Of a stretch of 64,000 nt of DNA, positions 45,147 to 57,862 are shown in pieces. The notes under the pieces were generated by a model. The model did no database searches, was not told the DNA's origin, and worked only from the letters and a program-made list of their open reading frames with translations. Numbering within the stretch: the first letter of the stretch is position 1; each line of letters starts with the position of its first letter. The stretch is from Amorphophallus konjac (taxonomy: Eukaryota; Streptophyta; Magnoliopsida; Alismatales; Araceae): positions 348,724,243 to 348,788,242 of the forward strand of contig CM040121.1 of assembly GCA_022559845.1 (NCBI GenBank). Direction: 5' to 3'. The translations under genes and the position numbers were made by a program.

Positions 45147-45246
45147 GCAAAGTTGGGTGAGCTATGCACGGGTGTGCGTGTGTACCTATGAATGACCTAG
45201 TGTGAATACGCCCCAAGACTAGACTTCTGAGAATAAGCCTATGACC

Positions 45247-45258
45247 GCTCTGATACCA
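45247..45258 (-). other. Element A primer binding site
   Basis: TGGTATCAGAGC on the minus strand, two bases after the LTR end at 45261; exact initiator tRNA-Met match. Confidence 0.95.
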
Positions 45259-45260
45259 CT

Positions 45261-47591
45261 TGATGTGGCACAGCCCAGGGATGATGAAGTATGACTTAAT
45301 GAGCCTAGGACCTAGACCCGCAAGCATACAAGCACATTCAACGAACTTACGCTAGCGGCTTACTCGCACGGCGCATACGATCTCCCGGTGGTACCGGGGG
45401 ATGATGGCGAGGGTCCGAGGTGGGATCCAAATATTCTAAGGGACTTGGTTGGCTTAGGCTGACCCCTAAGGGTCTAGGATTCCCAACTTCGTGGGTGGCC
45501 GACATGCCGGGGTTTGGGTTTGGGTGGCTCTCACTCCCGGTCCGCGGTGGGCACACTAAGAATGGTGTGCGAGTCCGGGCTCTCGTCTCTCCGTCCGACG
45601 GGCATTCACAAGCAATACTAGGTAAGCAAATAATTATACCAGCCAAGGGATATCCAGTCACTCACTTGATCGGTGTGAAGACACCGATCCCGACAGGAGA
45701 CGAAGACGAGCGGGGTAGCGTGGGCGCGCACCCGCACACTGCGTCGATGGCGCTTGACCTGAAAATAATTTAGTTATAGCACTACACCTCGCACAGGAGG
45801 GGGGTTCTCCGGGTGGGGGTTAAGAGATTTATAACCAAACACTGCCTCCATGCAAAGAGGGCCTGTAAGCCGGCCAGGCGGGAAGGGGAAGTGAAGCTAG
45901 AAACCGATGTGCCGAGCTCTGTCGGTTTTGCCAACTTCTGGAACAGTCGGACGAACAGTCGAACATGCAAGCTCAGAAAAGGTCGCAACCGGTGCCGAAT
46001 CTTTCTAACTTGACCCAGGATGACGCCTGAAATTTTGTGGAATTTCCTGACGATGTCGCTGGCTGGGGAAGGGTCTGGAATAGGGCTGGACCGCTCTGGC
46101 TCTGGGTGCTCCTAGAGTGATGCTTCTGGAAGATGGGGCGCCACGAACAGTCCTGTGCTCTGTTGAAGGCGAGACTGGAGCCGTTGTGATTGTGCTTGAG
46201 TCTTCTTCGATCCAGGACCAACGGGACCGTCGACAGATTTCGGAGCAGATCGCGAAGGTCGGAACAGTGGGGGGTGTCAATTCAGGCTCAGAGAAATTGA
46301 CCTTGCGCACCTTGGAAGGAAAATCAAGAACTTCTGACTCCAAGGTCCAAAAATGGCTCTGTTTCTTGGAGATGACAGAGGACTTGAAGGGGAAGCCCTC
46401 AGCCAAGTGGTGCTCCAAGATTCCCAAAAATCCGATCGTGGGAGCCTCTACAAGTCTCCTCTGGTTGTCTGCCTAGGAGGAAGTCCGCAAGTCGTTGAGA
46501 TTTGCTCCTCCGGACAGCTTCAAGATTGGACGACGGCAGGGCTGCCCTCATTGTGAAGCTGACTAGCCGAAAATTCCAATGGTATATGGTATGCCTCCTG
46601 AAGCCTCACGATGACAGCATGGCACTCTCTTCAATCTGCTGGTACTCTACTGCCTGCAACCCAGAGCTGGGGCTGATTGTGGAGGGGATATGAAAGGTGG
46701 AGATGGGTGAGGGTTTGGCAATGGGATGAAGGTTGGTGGCTGTGGGAGGTGGGGGGGCGTGGCTGGATGCTCCTGGGGGCTGAGAGGGCAGGGATGGGGG
46801 CTGAGCTTGCAGGAATGGCTGGAAAGGTGAAGGGGGAAGGCTGGGTGCGCCCAAGGGAGAAGGGGGATTGGGGGAGGAAGGAGGTTGACCAAGGGCTGGG
46901 TGGTGGATGGGAGGGGCCACCAAGGTTGATAGGGGGGTGGAGAGATGGGATAGGACAGCCCAAAGAGGAGGAAAATTCAAATTTTGCGCTCAGGGTGGCT
47001 CTCCTTCAGCCTTGGGAGATGCAAGGTTGCTTGGGGAAGAGGAGTGGGTGGTTGGTTGTTGGAGGGTGGAGCGGGGAGTGGTTGATTATCTCTTGGGGCT
47101 GGGGTGGAGTAAAGAGAGGGGCTGTGGGGAGTTGGAGTGGCTTTAATGGAGAAGGAAAGGAGAGAGAAAGTAGGTGGGAGGGGGAGGAGAGAGAGTGGGG
47201 TGCGCCCCCCTTGATGAGAGAGAGAGAGAGAGACAAAGAGAGAGAGAGAGACTTGAAATTCTTCTTTCAATATTGCATCAAAGGTTACAAATAAGGAAGA
47301 TGGGAGGCCTATTTATAGGCATCCACTCTTTACATGTCCAAAATACCCTTGACAATAAGAAAAACGACCAAGCATATCCTAGACTCAATCCTATGGGCCC
47401 ATAACTAAGGTACTAAGGCCCAATTAAGCAAAACAGGGGAAATGGTCTTAGACAACATGACTCAATAAATGAAATTACATATAAGATATGACTCAAAGAA
47501 AAGGAAAATAATATGTGAACACATAGTCGGTCTTCCTCAAAGTGATGTAGGCGATCCGAGCCAAAGAGAGTGCTGTGAGATGCCCTTATCA
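45261..47591 (-). repeat. Element A 5' LTR
   Basis: 2,331 bases; on the minus strand it starts TGATAAGGGCATCTCAC at 47591 and ends GTGCCACATCA at 45261. CCTATAAAT (minus) at 47311-47319 is a good TATA box; a (GA)n-type stretch lies at 47211-47252. The long G-rich block 46650-46960 gives open frames on both strands that have no family similarity and are not reported as genes. Confidence 0.94.
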
Positions 47592-48820
47592 TGGGAACTT
47601 GGCGAGTTAACTCCTTCTCACTTTCCAACCGCCTAGAGAGTGAGGGCCCCACGTTCTCCCTTTGCCTTCCTGCGAAATAGATCAACACAAAGAGAAAAAA
47701 CCCATTAGAAATGTACAAGTGCAATATCCATCCCGTATGAAAGTAAGCATGAAAAATTTGGGAAGAACGCACCGGGGAGGGTTTTTAACCCCTGTAGAAG
47801 GGACAAAACAATAGGTGTGTGTGTGTATCATGAGTAAAGAATGTAAAGAGATTGTAAAATGCAGTAGGAACAGAGATAAAAGATGCCGCAAACGTGCTTG
47901 TATGCGTGCAACAATGTGAAGAAATGCAATGCAGAAATAGTGCAAAAACTATGCAGAAACACGGCAGGGAATAGGAGAAATAGTGAAAAGAAGGAACCCT
48001 AGAGGAAGGAGAGCGAAGGTTAACACTTCCCTGGATGGCCCGGGGTCGAAGAGGAGACTCGAGGATGCGGCATGGATTCGCCCTAGATTATAAAATGTCC
48101 TCCCGCGAGCCCAAAACCTTAGGAGGATATTTATAGAGCCTTCAAAACCCTAGCTCAAATTTCAGGGATAAACACCCAAAATAGAGGATTTGGATTGATA
48201 AATCTATGGGATTTTGATTGGATAATACCCCAGGGATGGAAAATAATCGAGGTGGCATGATATCCTCATTGAAAACAGCACGAACGAGGACTCCAAGGAA
48301 TTCTCGACCGGAGAAAACGGAGCCCGGGATGATCAGGACTCTACAACCAGAACGTGGTCAGTCGCATGACCGCTACCTAGAGAACATGCTCATGGGAGAA
48401 CCGCGACCTGGCCAAGAAGAACAGGGCTCAAAGGATGGAGTCGACACATGAGCCATGGGGTGGACGCACCCAGGAAAGTGGCAGGTCGCACTCTTGCCAT
48501 GACCGCGACCTCATGGTCGCGGTCATGACCAAACTGCGACAAGAGGGGTCAGCAGACCTCTGTCTGGTCAATCGAATTTAGAAATTGGTCGACTGACATT
48601 GAGAATTGGTCGACCGAACTGAGCTTTAGAATGTGATATGAGTCCAAAAATGCGGCAATCGAGGAAAAATAGCCTCCAAGGCTTAATGGGCTTGAAGAAT
48701 GATCAAGAATAGGCTCGAAATATGCTCAAGGAAGACTCTAAAATAAAGGATAATTCGGGACATCACAAAAGATGAATAAGAGAAAGGACCCAACTTGCAA
48801 GCTGAAAATGGGTGTCAACA
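47592..48820 (-). repeat. Element F 3' LTR, partial, Tat/Ogre-like
   Basis: On the minus strand an LTR starts TGTTGACACCC at 48820, a start known from many plant Tat/Ogre and Athila gypsy LTRs, directly after a purine tract. It runs left and is cut at 47592 by the insertion of A; the rest lies left of the window. CTATAAATAT (minus) at 48127-48136 fits a TATA box about 690 bases into the LTR. A hairpin with 13-base perfect arms (GGTCGCGGTCATG and its complement, 4-base loop) is at 48498-48527, amid other GGTCGC and GGTCGACC motifs. Confidence 0.65.
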
Positions 48821-49924
48821 GATGCCCCTCCTTGATGTCCGCTTTGCAAGGGAGTGAGCGGAAGCGACGCGGAGGCAAAATGGAATGGAGATGGAGTGAA
48901 AGCAACAATGACATGAAATGGAGATGACATAGAGATGAAGCAGAGAGAACTAAAAAGAGGGCATCAAGGCAAAAGACACCCATCACGACCAACAAGCGAT
49001 AGGAATTCTCCCGAAAATGCCGAACTAACCAGAATGAACAGCTGACACGGATGAGGCATGTCTGGAGAAACTAACTAACGGAAAGAAATACATGACCAAT
49101 CTCATTAGGGGACATAATCAAGAGCCAGTGAGGGGATCAAAAGAGCAAAATCTGAAAAGCTGAAAAGGAAACTGAGATAAAAATCAAGACAAGAATCACA
49201 CTGGCCAACCAGATTGAGCGAATAGATCGGAGATGTTTAAATTCAGAGTGGAATGAGGATCTCTTATTCAAGAGAATTAAGCGTAATTAACCATTGTTGA
49301 GGAGAAACCTTGAAGGATCACGAGGCGTGAATGCTCAAAAATGACATGATGCATGCTGGGCTAAAATAAAGAAATCCTCAAAACGAATGCAAAGAAAAGA
49401 GAAAATAGAAAGTACTCATGGATAATATTGCCAGATTAAGTAAGCTGGGGTCAAGAGTATTCTTCCAACCACAGCATGCGAGATAGAGTCCATCGTACCC
49501 TATCTGACTCAACCTAATGGCCTATCCAGTGATTAGCCGCATGCTCCCAGATCATCATCATTTTTGGTAAAGGGGAACATCAGATCCCAGAACACACGGA
49601 GAACCAATCGGTCCCTGAGATGATATAATAGCGTATAATACCATATAGTAATGCAACAAAGAGTAGGGATAGAGAGCCATACCTGACTTACCTGTGTAGA
49701 AAAACTGGCATTTTTTAGATTTTTAGATTTTTTGGATTTTGATTTTTCAAGATTTTTATGGATTTTCAACATAAGACAACCACAAAAGAGAAGAACAAGA
49801 CTAACCACCACATAGACGAACTAAACATAAGATAACATCACAGAAAGACAAAAGACGTAACATAACATCATGACATAGACATAACATAACATCACTATAT
49901 CGACAGAAGATCACAAACAAACAA
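48821..49924 (-). other. Element F polypurine tract and 3' noncoding end
   Basis: On the minus strand AAGGAGGGGCATC ends at 48821 against the LTR start, the expected polypurine tract. The remaining 1.1 kb up to element G has no convincing coding frame or motif and is taken as the 3' untranslated end of F. The 5 bases before G are AACAA (49920-49924), a candidate target duplication that cannot be checked because G's far end is not visible. Confidence 0.55.
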
Positions 49925-52900
49925 TTTAATGCCCCAAATTTTCCTATAAAGTATGCTTGAATTTTCTAGAATTATTTGAATTTTTTTTAATTTTCTAAAA
50001 GATTAAATAGATTTAATAAAGGCTAAATGTGTATTAAAAGAATTAAGAAATTATTAATTAAATTAAAAAGACCTTATGCTAATTAATGGACCAGGCCCAT
50101 TTAAATAGGCCCACATGACCTAAAAAGGCCTAGCCCATATTCTAGAAGCATCATTTTCAGATTTTAGAAAGGATAAATAGGCTAATAATAGGGATAAATA
50201 TCAAAAGAGTTTGAAATAAATCAAATTCGGCGCTAAAGGATAGAAACGGTCTATTGAGAGACCGCTTGAGGCAAGAAACGGCAAAGCTCTTCAGATTCCG
50301 TGAATAGAAGAAGGCAATAAAAGATGGGAATTTTGGCATCCTAATCACCCTAGATCGATGCTATGCCTTTGTTAGAAGAGTCTAGAATGCTAGATGATTG
50401 AATTGAAACCCTAATTAAGACTCTAGGTTCGTTTAAATCTCCAAAACCCTAGCTAGCCCTATAAATAGACCTTAAGTTCAACCTGAGCAACCCTTACGTT
50501 TGGCTCGCGTGGAACTAAGGTAAGGAAGTATTATTTGAGACATGTTCTTTAGAATATTTTATTCATAATACTAAGGTCTAACTGCCCTCAAAATTTCATT
50601 CTAGGAGATCAAGCCCACAAGGAGTTATAGGCCTGCAAAGACGCTAGTTCAGTGCAAGTGACCCAGGAACTTGTGCAAAGGGCCCATGAAGATCAACAGA
50701 TTAGAAGTCCTAAACGAGATAATTAGATAGAAGTTCTTTAGAGTTATTTGTTCCTTTTAGTACCCTCTTCTTACCCTCTAAAATTCATGGTTATAGGTGA
50801 AGAGAATCAGAAGTTAGAAGGCCACGAAGTTACTGGTTCGATTTTGAATGAGCAGAAACTAGGGTTGATTTCCAGTCCTAAATTCGAAGTCTAAATCCCA
50901 GATCAGAGGTAGGTTATCTCATGAAAAGGCTAAAATTGAATGATAGGAGTAAAAGCCCTCCGATTTCATAAGATTTCATGCATTGTACACGTTGTATTCG
51001 ACAATTTGTTATCACTGCGCATTTAGGTTATGTAGCATGCATAGTCCCTAACCTTAATTCCAAAGATAACAATCTTAGCTTAATTTATCCAACCCTACAT
51101 CTCCATGGCATTAATTCCTTTGTAGCATGTTTTATATCCCTTTCTAGTTTGTTTCATGCATTATTTTGCCCTAGAATAAGCCTAAACTTCAGTTTTAATG
51201 TCTCTCTGCTATAGATAAAAAATGGTCTCCGTAAGACCGCCAGAGTCCCCTTGCGGCCCTAAGATAGACTACTAGGTCCGATAAAATGGCCCTTAAGCGA
51301 TGGCTTTTGTTTTCTGAGTTACGTAATTATGTTAACCCGAAACATAATGTATAGTAGCCTTATTTATCTTATGATAAGCCTAGATAATTAGGTTTTATTC
51401 CTGTTTTAAGTGCTACATTTGTAAATTTGATTGTATTGGTGGGTTATTCTAGTAGATTGCAGGTTTCACGTATGCATTGAAATTACTTTAAGTTATGTTA
51501 ATTTCATGCCAAAACTTATACTCTTGTATTAATGAATATAATTTTCATGGACTTGACTACTTTTGATCGTTGTTTTATCACGATCTCTTGTTATCTATGT
51601 GTCATTTTCATAAGTACATTCTGGTATACGACCATTAGATACACTTTGCACTTATAGGCGCACTCACTTAGACTTATGAACCTCTCCGCCGGATATTCCT
51701 TCTGTCGGACTAAGGGATTATGTTTCAAGGCCTCCATAAGACTCCATGAGCCTGGGATTCTCACTAGGACGTCGAGCTCGTTGTACCCTCAAACCCAATT
51801 GTCTAGAAAGCACTTTACCGGTGTTTTGTGAGTTCTGGACCCCAGCGGCCTTCTGGACAACTGCTAGAGGAACCTAGCGGCCATTCACCTGACTACTAAG
51901 GATGCGTAGCGGCCCTGCCTAGACCGCATGGTTTTGGTTCATTCATGTCATTGACTCTGTTACTAAATGGTCCTGACTCGACCGCATGTCTCCATGAAAC
52001 GGTCTGGATCTGACCAGTAAACGACTGCAAGGTCCCTGATCCTGTCTAACCCAAGGTTTGACCTTTGGGTTGGGTTTTGCAAGTTCCTAGATGGTCGGAT
52101 GATTGCTTGTAACTTAACACTTGTGAAATAAGATATTAATAACTATGGAAAGTAAAGAATGTGCCGTTATACTACCGTGGCATGACCTTGCTTTAAGTCA
52201 TTTTTGGACTCCCATATTCTTATTTGGTGCATTCTTACCTTGATATTGTATCATGAAACTATCATTGAACTTGTTACATTATTGGCTGTACTTTATTATT
52301 ATATCTCGTGGAAGTAGTTAGATTTATAACTTGAAGATGCAAGATCGGGCACGGATTGTGTCCAAGGGCTCCATACTAGCCCCCACGGTCGATGGTCGGA
52401 AACGTACTATAAACCAAGGGGTACGATGATACTAGCGTCGCATTACACTGGGAGTACTTTCTCTTATAAATGAGTGAAATCCACGAGGCTCCTTATGGAA
52501 ATTACATGCTTGTTAAATGACAATCTAGTACATAGCCTTTACGAGGTTGTGTAAGTACTTTCTAGTTACATGCTCGTACATTCTTGTTCGTGAAAGGCCA
52601 ACTTATATTTACATGATTAAATCTTACTTGTTCATATACTCGATCATGTCTACTTGCTCAGATATATCATGATTCTATATTCTTGGATGTTTTGGTTTAT
52701 GCCATATGATTTACCGCATTCTCATTTTTTTATCTTAACTCTAGAGCTAAAATATTAATCACTTAAATATTGCCTTCATGTTGATACGAAGATACCTACT
52801 TGGGAAGTGTGCTCATACCTATTTTCTCATCTTTTCAGAAAATACTAGTGGTTCGGATTCGGATTATGCTAATAGCGGGTCCGAGAGCGATTGATTATCT

Positions 52901-53178
52901 TTTTGAACAAGACAAGCCATAGTTATCTAGTGTCTAGTCGAATCACATTGTAATTTCCTATTTTCTTGAGTCAAAGGATGTAAGGATGTTAAAAGTCATG
53001 ATCTTATGTACATTTGGATCATTATTATGAATAAAGTGGATTTTTGGATTAATTATTTGTGCAATCACTTTTATGTGATTATCTTGTGCTCTGATTTTAT
53101 TGCTTGCAAGAGGCTTACCATGCCCACTGTTCACGTTCCCAATATTCCTTCCGCTGTATTAAAGGCTCGGGGCATGAC
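49925..53178 (+). repeat. Element G 5' LTR
   Basis: 3,254 bases. CTATAAATAG at 50459-50468 is a probable TATA box. A region at 51840-52030 is crowded with GACCGC, GCGGCC and ACGGTC motifs in both orientations, partly able to pair. 51690-51795 resembles the block conserved in LTRs C and I (CTCTCCGCCGGATATTCC, CTCCATAAGACTCC, TGGGATTC, GTTGTACC). No gene is seen. Confidence 0.92.
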
Positions 53179-53185
53179 AGTTAAA

Positions 53186-53197
53186 GTGGTATCAGAG
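53186..53197 (+). other. Element G primer binding site
   Basis: TGGTATCAGAGC, exact initiator tRNA-Met match, seven bases after the LTR. Confidence 0.94.
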
Positions 53198-53413
53198 CTT
53201 AGGCATAAGTATGTCCTAGGAAAGATGTCATGTTATAGGTTAAGTCCAAGGTTAAGGACCCGTACCTATGAACTAGGAAAGAATTCTGAACCCATGTGAG
53301 AATTGGGTAGAACTTGGGGTGAGATAGTTATATAGAAATTATCTTCGGGTAAATCTTCCCGATTCTAAGGAAAATAACTAAAGGTCCACTTTTTCAGGTA
53401 CCTTGAATTCTCG

Positions 53414-54430
53414 ATGGCTCATCGTGTGAACTGGGATGAGATGCAGCAAACTGTTGCGGGTCTTACCCAAGCCCTGCAGACCGTGGCCCAAGCTGGTGCA
53501 AGGGCTGGCGCGGGTAGCTTGCACAACAATTTCTGCAGTTTAAATCCTCCATGGTTCTCTGGATCTTCTAACCCAGATGAAGCGAAAAACTGGATCGACG
53601 AGATGAACCGGATATTTGATGTCATGCAATGCACCAGTCAAGAAAAGGTTCATCTTGCCACATTCCAGCTTAACAAAGACACCCGTACTTGGTGGAAGTC
53701 TGTTCCGGCACCGCCTCCAAATGCTCCGCACACTTGGGAGGGATTCCTCACTCTCTTCCGAGCCAAATACTTCTCCGAACATGTCAAGGAGAGGAAGGCG
53801 ACAAAATGTATGTCGCTACGTCAAGGCATGATGACGGTAGCAGAATATGAACTACAATTTTCTCACTTAGCACCATATGCTCAACATTTAGTGAGCACTG
53901 ATCTTCTAAAGGCAAATCGCTTCATGGACAGGCTACGACCCATCTTCATTCAACAATTTGGCCCACAAAATATTCGGACCTACGCCGAAATGGTCCAACG
54001 GGCACACTTGTGTGAATGGACCTTGGAGAAGGTTGATAAACTCAAAGGCAAAGGGGAGGAGCCGAGCCGAAAATCTGATCGACGAGGAAGAAAAGAGGAA
54101 AAATTCAGCATCACCTAAAACTCCCGGGATAACAAGAAGAGATTCCGTAATAGTAACGGGAGTGGCAACGGCATGAACAAGAAGGTTAAAGAAGAAGAAA
54201 AGGTTCTCACAACTACTTGCTCTTTCTGTGAAAAATTCGGCCATTCGGCCAAAGAGTGTTGGAAGCATCTTGGCGCATGCCTAAGATGTGGTAGTCGGGA
54301 GCACCGTATGCCTGACTGTCCTCTTATGAAGGGGCAACAGTCTACAAGGAACAATGGTGGACGAAAGTGGCAAGCTAGATTGAATGCCGTTCTGGATGAG
54401 GATGAACCAACTAAAGAAGGAGAACTCATT
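53414..54430 (+). pseudogene. Element G gag
   Basis: The frame starts MAHRVNWDEMQQTVAGLTQ. The capsid domain (NPPWFSGSSNPDEAKNWIDE to YAEMVQRAHLCEWTLEK, about 53538-54030) is well kept. A stop at 54116 (TAA, where Gln is plausible) precedes a basic stretch and two zinc knuckles in the same frame: CSFCEKFGHSAKEC at 54218-54259 and CLRCGSREHRMPDC at 54278-54319. The frame then runs on to EGELIEGTIHI at about 54446, where the protease begins and the frame is lost. A 5' leader of about 215 bases (53198-53413) holds no other feature I can name. Confidence 0.92.
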
Positions 54431-54439
54431 GAAGGTACC

Positions 54440-54761
54440 ATTCACATCTTGCTTTCGTACTATTTGATACTCGTGCTACTCACTCCTTTATTACTAATTT
54501 CTTTGCAAAAATATTCCTATTTCACCTGTTCCCTTACCATCGGATTTAACCATAGTTACCCCTTTAGGGTCGGGAACGGAATTGAAAACCTATTTCCCTA
54601 ATAGTGAAGTCACTATAGAAGGGCATAATCGTCCTGCTAATCTAGTATGCCTTGATATGGAAGGCTATGATGCCATATTGGGGGTTGACTGGATTGTAGA
54701 CCACGACGCCTATATCAATTGTCGAAAAAGGATAATCTATTTTAGGAAACCAAGTCTTCTG
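54440..54761 (+). pseudogene. Element G protease, frameshifted and with altered active site
   Basis: The protease core is readable in a different frame from both gag and pol (LFDTRATHSFITNFF, triad at 54466-54474), so indels lie on both sides, near 54450 and near 54545. The triad reads DTR where DTG is required. The second half (LDMEGYDAILGVDW) is in the pol frame at about 54650. Confidence 0.85.
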
Positions 54762-56235
54762 CGATTTTCCTTTCTTGGCATCAAATATCGGAAACATCCT
54801 ACCGTTATTTCATCCCTTCACGCTTGCAAACTCATCTCGCAGGAATGTGAAGCTTTCCTTGCCTCCATAGTAGTTACCGAGTCTAAGGAAATTCAGATAG
54901 ACGCAGTCCCCGTAATCAGGGAGTTTTCTGACATTTTTTCTTTTGAGCTGCCTGGTTTGCCGCCCGAAATGGAGGTTAACTTCACCATTGAACTCACGCC
55001 TAGAGCAACACCTGTGTCAATAGCTCCTTACAGGATGTCCCCCACGGAGTTGAAGGAATTGAAGAAGCAACTTCAGGAGCTGCTGGAAAAAGGTTTCATT
55101 TGATCTAGCACATTCTCTTGGGGTGCACCGGTCTTATTTGTCAAGAAGAAGGATGATTCCCTCAGGTTATGCATCGACTACTGGTAGTTGAATCAACTTA
55201 CCATCAAAAACAAATATCCACTACCGCATATTGATGAACTATTTGACCAACTTTCTGGTGCGAAGCACTTCTCCAAGATTGACCTCAGGTCGGGCTATCA
55301 TCAACTGAGGATCAAGGAGGAAGACATTTACAAGACTACTTTCCGAAGCAGATACGGACACTATGAATTTATGGTAATGCCGTTCAGGTTAACTAATGTC
55401 CCGGCTGCATTCATGCAACTAATGAACAACGTGTTCCGACCCTATCTTGATCAATTCGTGGTCGTGTTCATTGATGATATCCTCGTTTATTCTAAAACAA
55501 AGGAGGAACACGAGGAACATCTAAGGGTTGTGTTGCGAACCCTATAGGAATACCAACTCTATGCTAAGTTGAACAAATGTGAATTTTGGCTTAAGGAGGT
55601 TTCTTTCCTTGGCCACATTATTTCTAAAGAAGGCATTATAGTAGATCCTTCTAAGGTTGAAGCTGTTAAGAACTGGAGCCGACCAAACACCGTATCTGAA
55701 GTTCAGAGTTTCATTGGCCTGGCTGGTTACTATAGGTGATTTATCAAAGAATTCTCCAAAATCGCGGCTCCTTTGACAAGACTCACTAGAAAAGAAAATA
55801 CTTTCGAATGGACAAAGGAATGTGAAGATAATTTATTGGCTCTTAAGGAGCATCTCACCACGGCACCTATACTTGCTTTGCCTATTGAAGGTGGCGGATT
55901 TGTAGTTTATACAGATGCATCCAGCATTGGCCTAGGGTGCGTACTCATGCAAAATGGCAAGGTAATTTATTACCCTTCAAGATAATTAAAGCGACATGAG
56001 GAGAATTACCTTGTTCATGACCTAGAGCTGGCTTCTGTCATATTCGCCTTAAAAATTTGGTGTCATTATCTTTATGGGGAGAAATTTACTTTATATTCAG
56101 ATCATAAGAGCCTGAAATACCTCTTTTCTCAAAAGGAATTGAATATGAGGCAAAGGCGATGGCTGGAGTATCTCAAGGACTTTGATTTCGATATTCAATA
56201 TCATCCAGGCAAGGCAAATGTTATAGTTGATGCGC
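54762..56235 (+). pseudogene. Element G pol: reverse transcriptase and RNase H
   Basis: One frame without indels. Reverse transcriptase contains [48 protein letters not shown] and catalytic FIDD at 55467-55478. The usual FGLTNAP motif reads FRLTNVP, two transition-type changes. RNase H contains YTDASSIGLGCVL and [10 protein letters not shown] and ends near [14 protein letters not shown]. Stops: TGA 55101, TAG 55185, TAG 55545, TGA 55737, TAA 55983. All are one C-to-T change from Arg or Gln codons conserved in related elements. Confidence 0.94.
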
Positions 56236-57851
56236 TTAGTAGAAAACCAATGGGAAAGCTATCAAGTCTTATGAAAGGTACGACGAATCAAATTTCTAAA
56301 TTTGCTCAGTTGAATTTAGATGTTGATATGAAGAAAGAAGATTGCTTTATAGCCAATATCCGAACTCAACCTACATTGATTGAAGATCTAGTAAAGTTAC
56401 AAGAGAATGACCCTGTATTATTGGAGATTAAAGCTGATATGGAACAACGACCGGATTTCTCTATTGCAAATGACGGGAGGTTATTGTTTCGTGGTCGTAT
56501 TTGTATTCCAGATCATGCTGATACTAAGAAGATGATCTTAGAAGAAGCTCATAAATCTAAATATACTGTTCACCCTGGTGCTACAAAGATGTATCAATAC
56601 CTTAAAAGAAATTATTGGTCGCCTAATATGAAGAGAGAGATAGCAGACTATGTGTCATGTTACCTTACTTGTCAACAAATTAAGGCAGAACATCAAAGGT
56701 CTGCTAGAAAACTACATCCCTTGGAAATTCTAGAATGGAAATGGGAAAGTATAGGAATGGATTTTATCATGGGACTGCCTAAATCAAGAGGTGGACAAGA
56801 TGGGATATGGGTGATCATAGACCGTCTAACAAAATCGGCTCATTTTCTACCTATTAAAAGCCGATGGTCTGTGGATATCTTGGCTACTTTATATATAAAG
56901 AAGATTGTTAAATTACATGGTGTCCCTGTCACCATTATTTCTGATCGAGACCCTCGATTTATTTCACAATTTTGGAAGGAACTACAATACTCCTTAGGGA
57001 CCCGATTGTATTTTAGCACTGCATTTCATCCACAAACTGATGGACAAATCGAAAGGACCAATCAAGTGGTGGAAGATATGCTAAGAGAATGTGTTATAGA
57101 TTTCGGTGGAAGCTGGCATGATCATTTACCTTTAGTGGAATTTGCCTACAACAATAACTACCAAGCTAGCATTCAAATGGCACCGTTTGAGGCATTATAT
57201 GGAAGAAGTTATCGAACACCAATATGCTGGGACGAGGTCGGTGAAAGATAAATTCTAGGCCCTGATCTTGTTCGAGATACAACTAACAAGATGAAAGTGG
57301 TAAGAGAAAGACTCAAGATGGTTGAAGATAGGCAAAAGTCCTATGCTGATAACTGAAGGCGAGACTTGGAATTTCAGGCGAGAGATCATGTATTTCTCAA
57401 GATTTCCCCTAGTCATAGTATTCGCAGGTTTGGTATTAAAGACAAGCTTACGCCAAGATTCATTAGCCCTTTTGAAATTCTTGAAAGAGTGGGAGTAGTG
57501 GCGTATCATCTATCATTACCTCCACAGTTGGCAGGAGTTCATGATGTAATCCATGTCCCTATGTTAAAGAAATATGTCTATGATCCGTTCCACATTATCA
57601 CTTATGATAATATGGAGATTCAAAAAGATTTGACGTACGAGCTAAAGTCAATCAAAATAATTGAACAAGAAGTATGTCAACTTCGGAATAAAACTATTCC
57701 CATGGTCAAGGTCCAATGGAGCATATCTTGGCCACATGAAGCAACATGGGAGACGGAAGAAGCCATGCGCAGGAGATTTCCCGAGCTATTCAACTGTAAG
57801 TACACTCTCCATAAAATCCATGCATTGAATTTGGGAACCAAATTCTCTTAA
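56236..57851 (+). pseudogene. Element G pol: integrase and divergent chromodomain
   Basis: It continues the pol frame. Integrase zinc-binding region: [13 protein letters not shown] to [13 protein letters not shown] (about 56545-56695). Catalytic core: [41 protein letters not shown] give D, D, E. A GPF/Y-type module follows (LTPRFISPFEILERVG) and the end IPMVKVQWSISWPHEATWE matches the divergent chromodomain of Tekay/Del elements. Two stops, TAA 57249 and TGA 57354, are again C-to-T type. The last residues before 57851 extend past the usual end of the family's protein. Confidence 0.94.
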
Positions 57852-57862
57852 GTGCGGGAGGG
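57851..57862 (+). other. Element G polypurine tract
   Basis: AGTGCGGGAGGG directly before TGTAATGCCCC. Interrupted by T and C, weaker than in D and E. Confidence 0.75.

Larger units (their letters stand above)
1..47591 (-). mobile_element. Element A: Ty3/gypsy chromovirus, minus strand, outermost host of the nest
   Basis: A is read right to left: 5' LTR 45261-47591, primer binding site 45247-45258, gag from 45146, protease about 43700, reverse transcriptase 42377-42970, RNase H 39725-40217, integrase and chromodomain 2150-570, polypurine tract 539-523, and a 3' LTR running off the left edge (522-1). Two later insertions split pol: solo LTR J (40223-42376) and element B (2156-39719). Removing them makes the protein frame and homology continuous across both joints. 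The right flank begins TGGGA at 47592; the matching left duplication lies outside the window. The domain order (integrase after RNase H, terminal chromodomain) places it in the chromoviruses. The gene set is defective: reverse transcriptase and protease active sites are changed and several stops are present. Confidence 0.93.

Noticed and set aside
46677..47294. 205-codon plus-strand frame rich in Gly, Trp and Arg
   Set aside because: It lies antisense across A's LTR in G-rich and GA-repeat DNA; low complexity and no domain.
47592..49924. A host gene next to element A (a splice-like CAG/G appears at about 47675 on the minus strand)
   Set aside because: The start TGTTGACACCC with a preceding purine tract identifies an LTR; no coding frame supports an exon.
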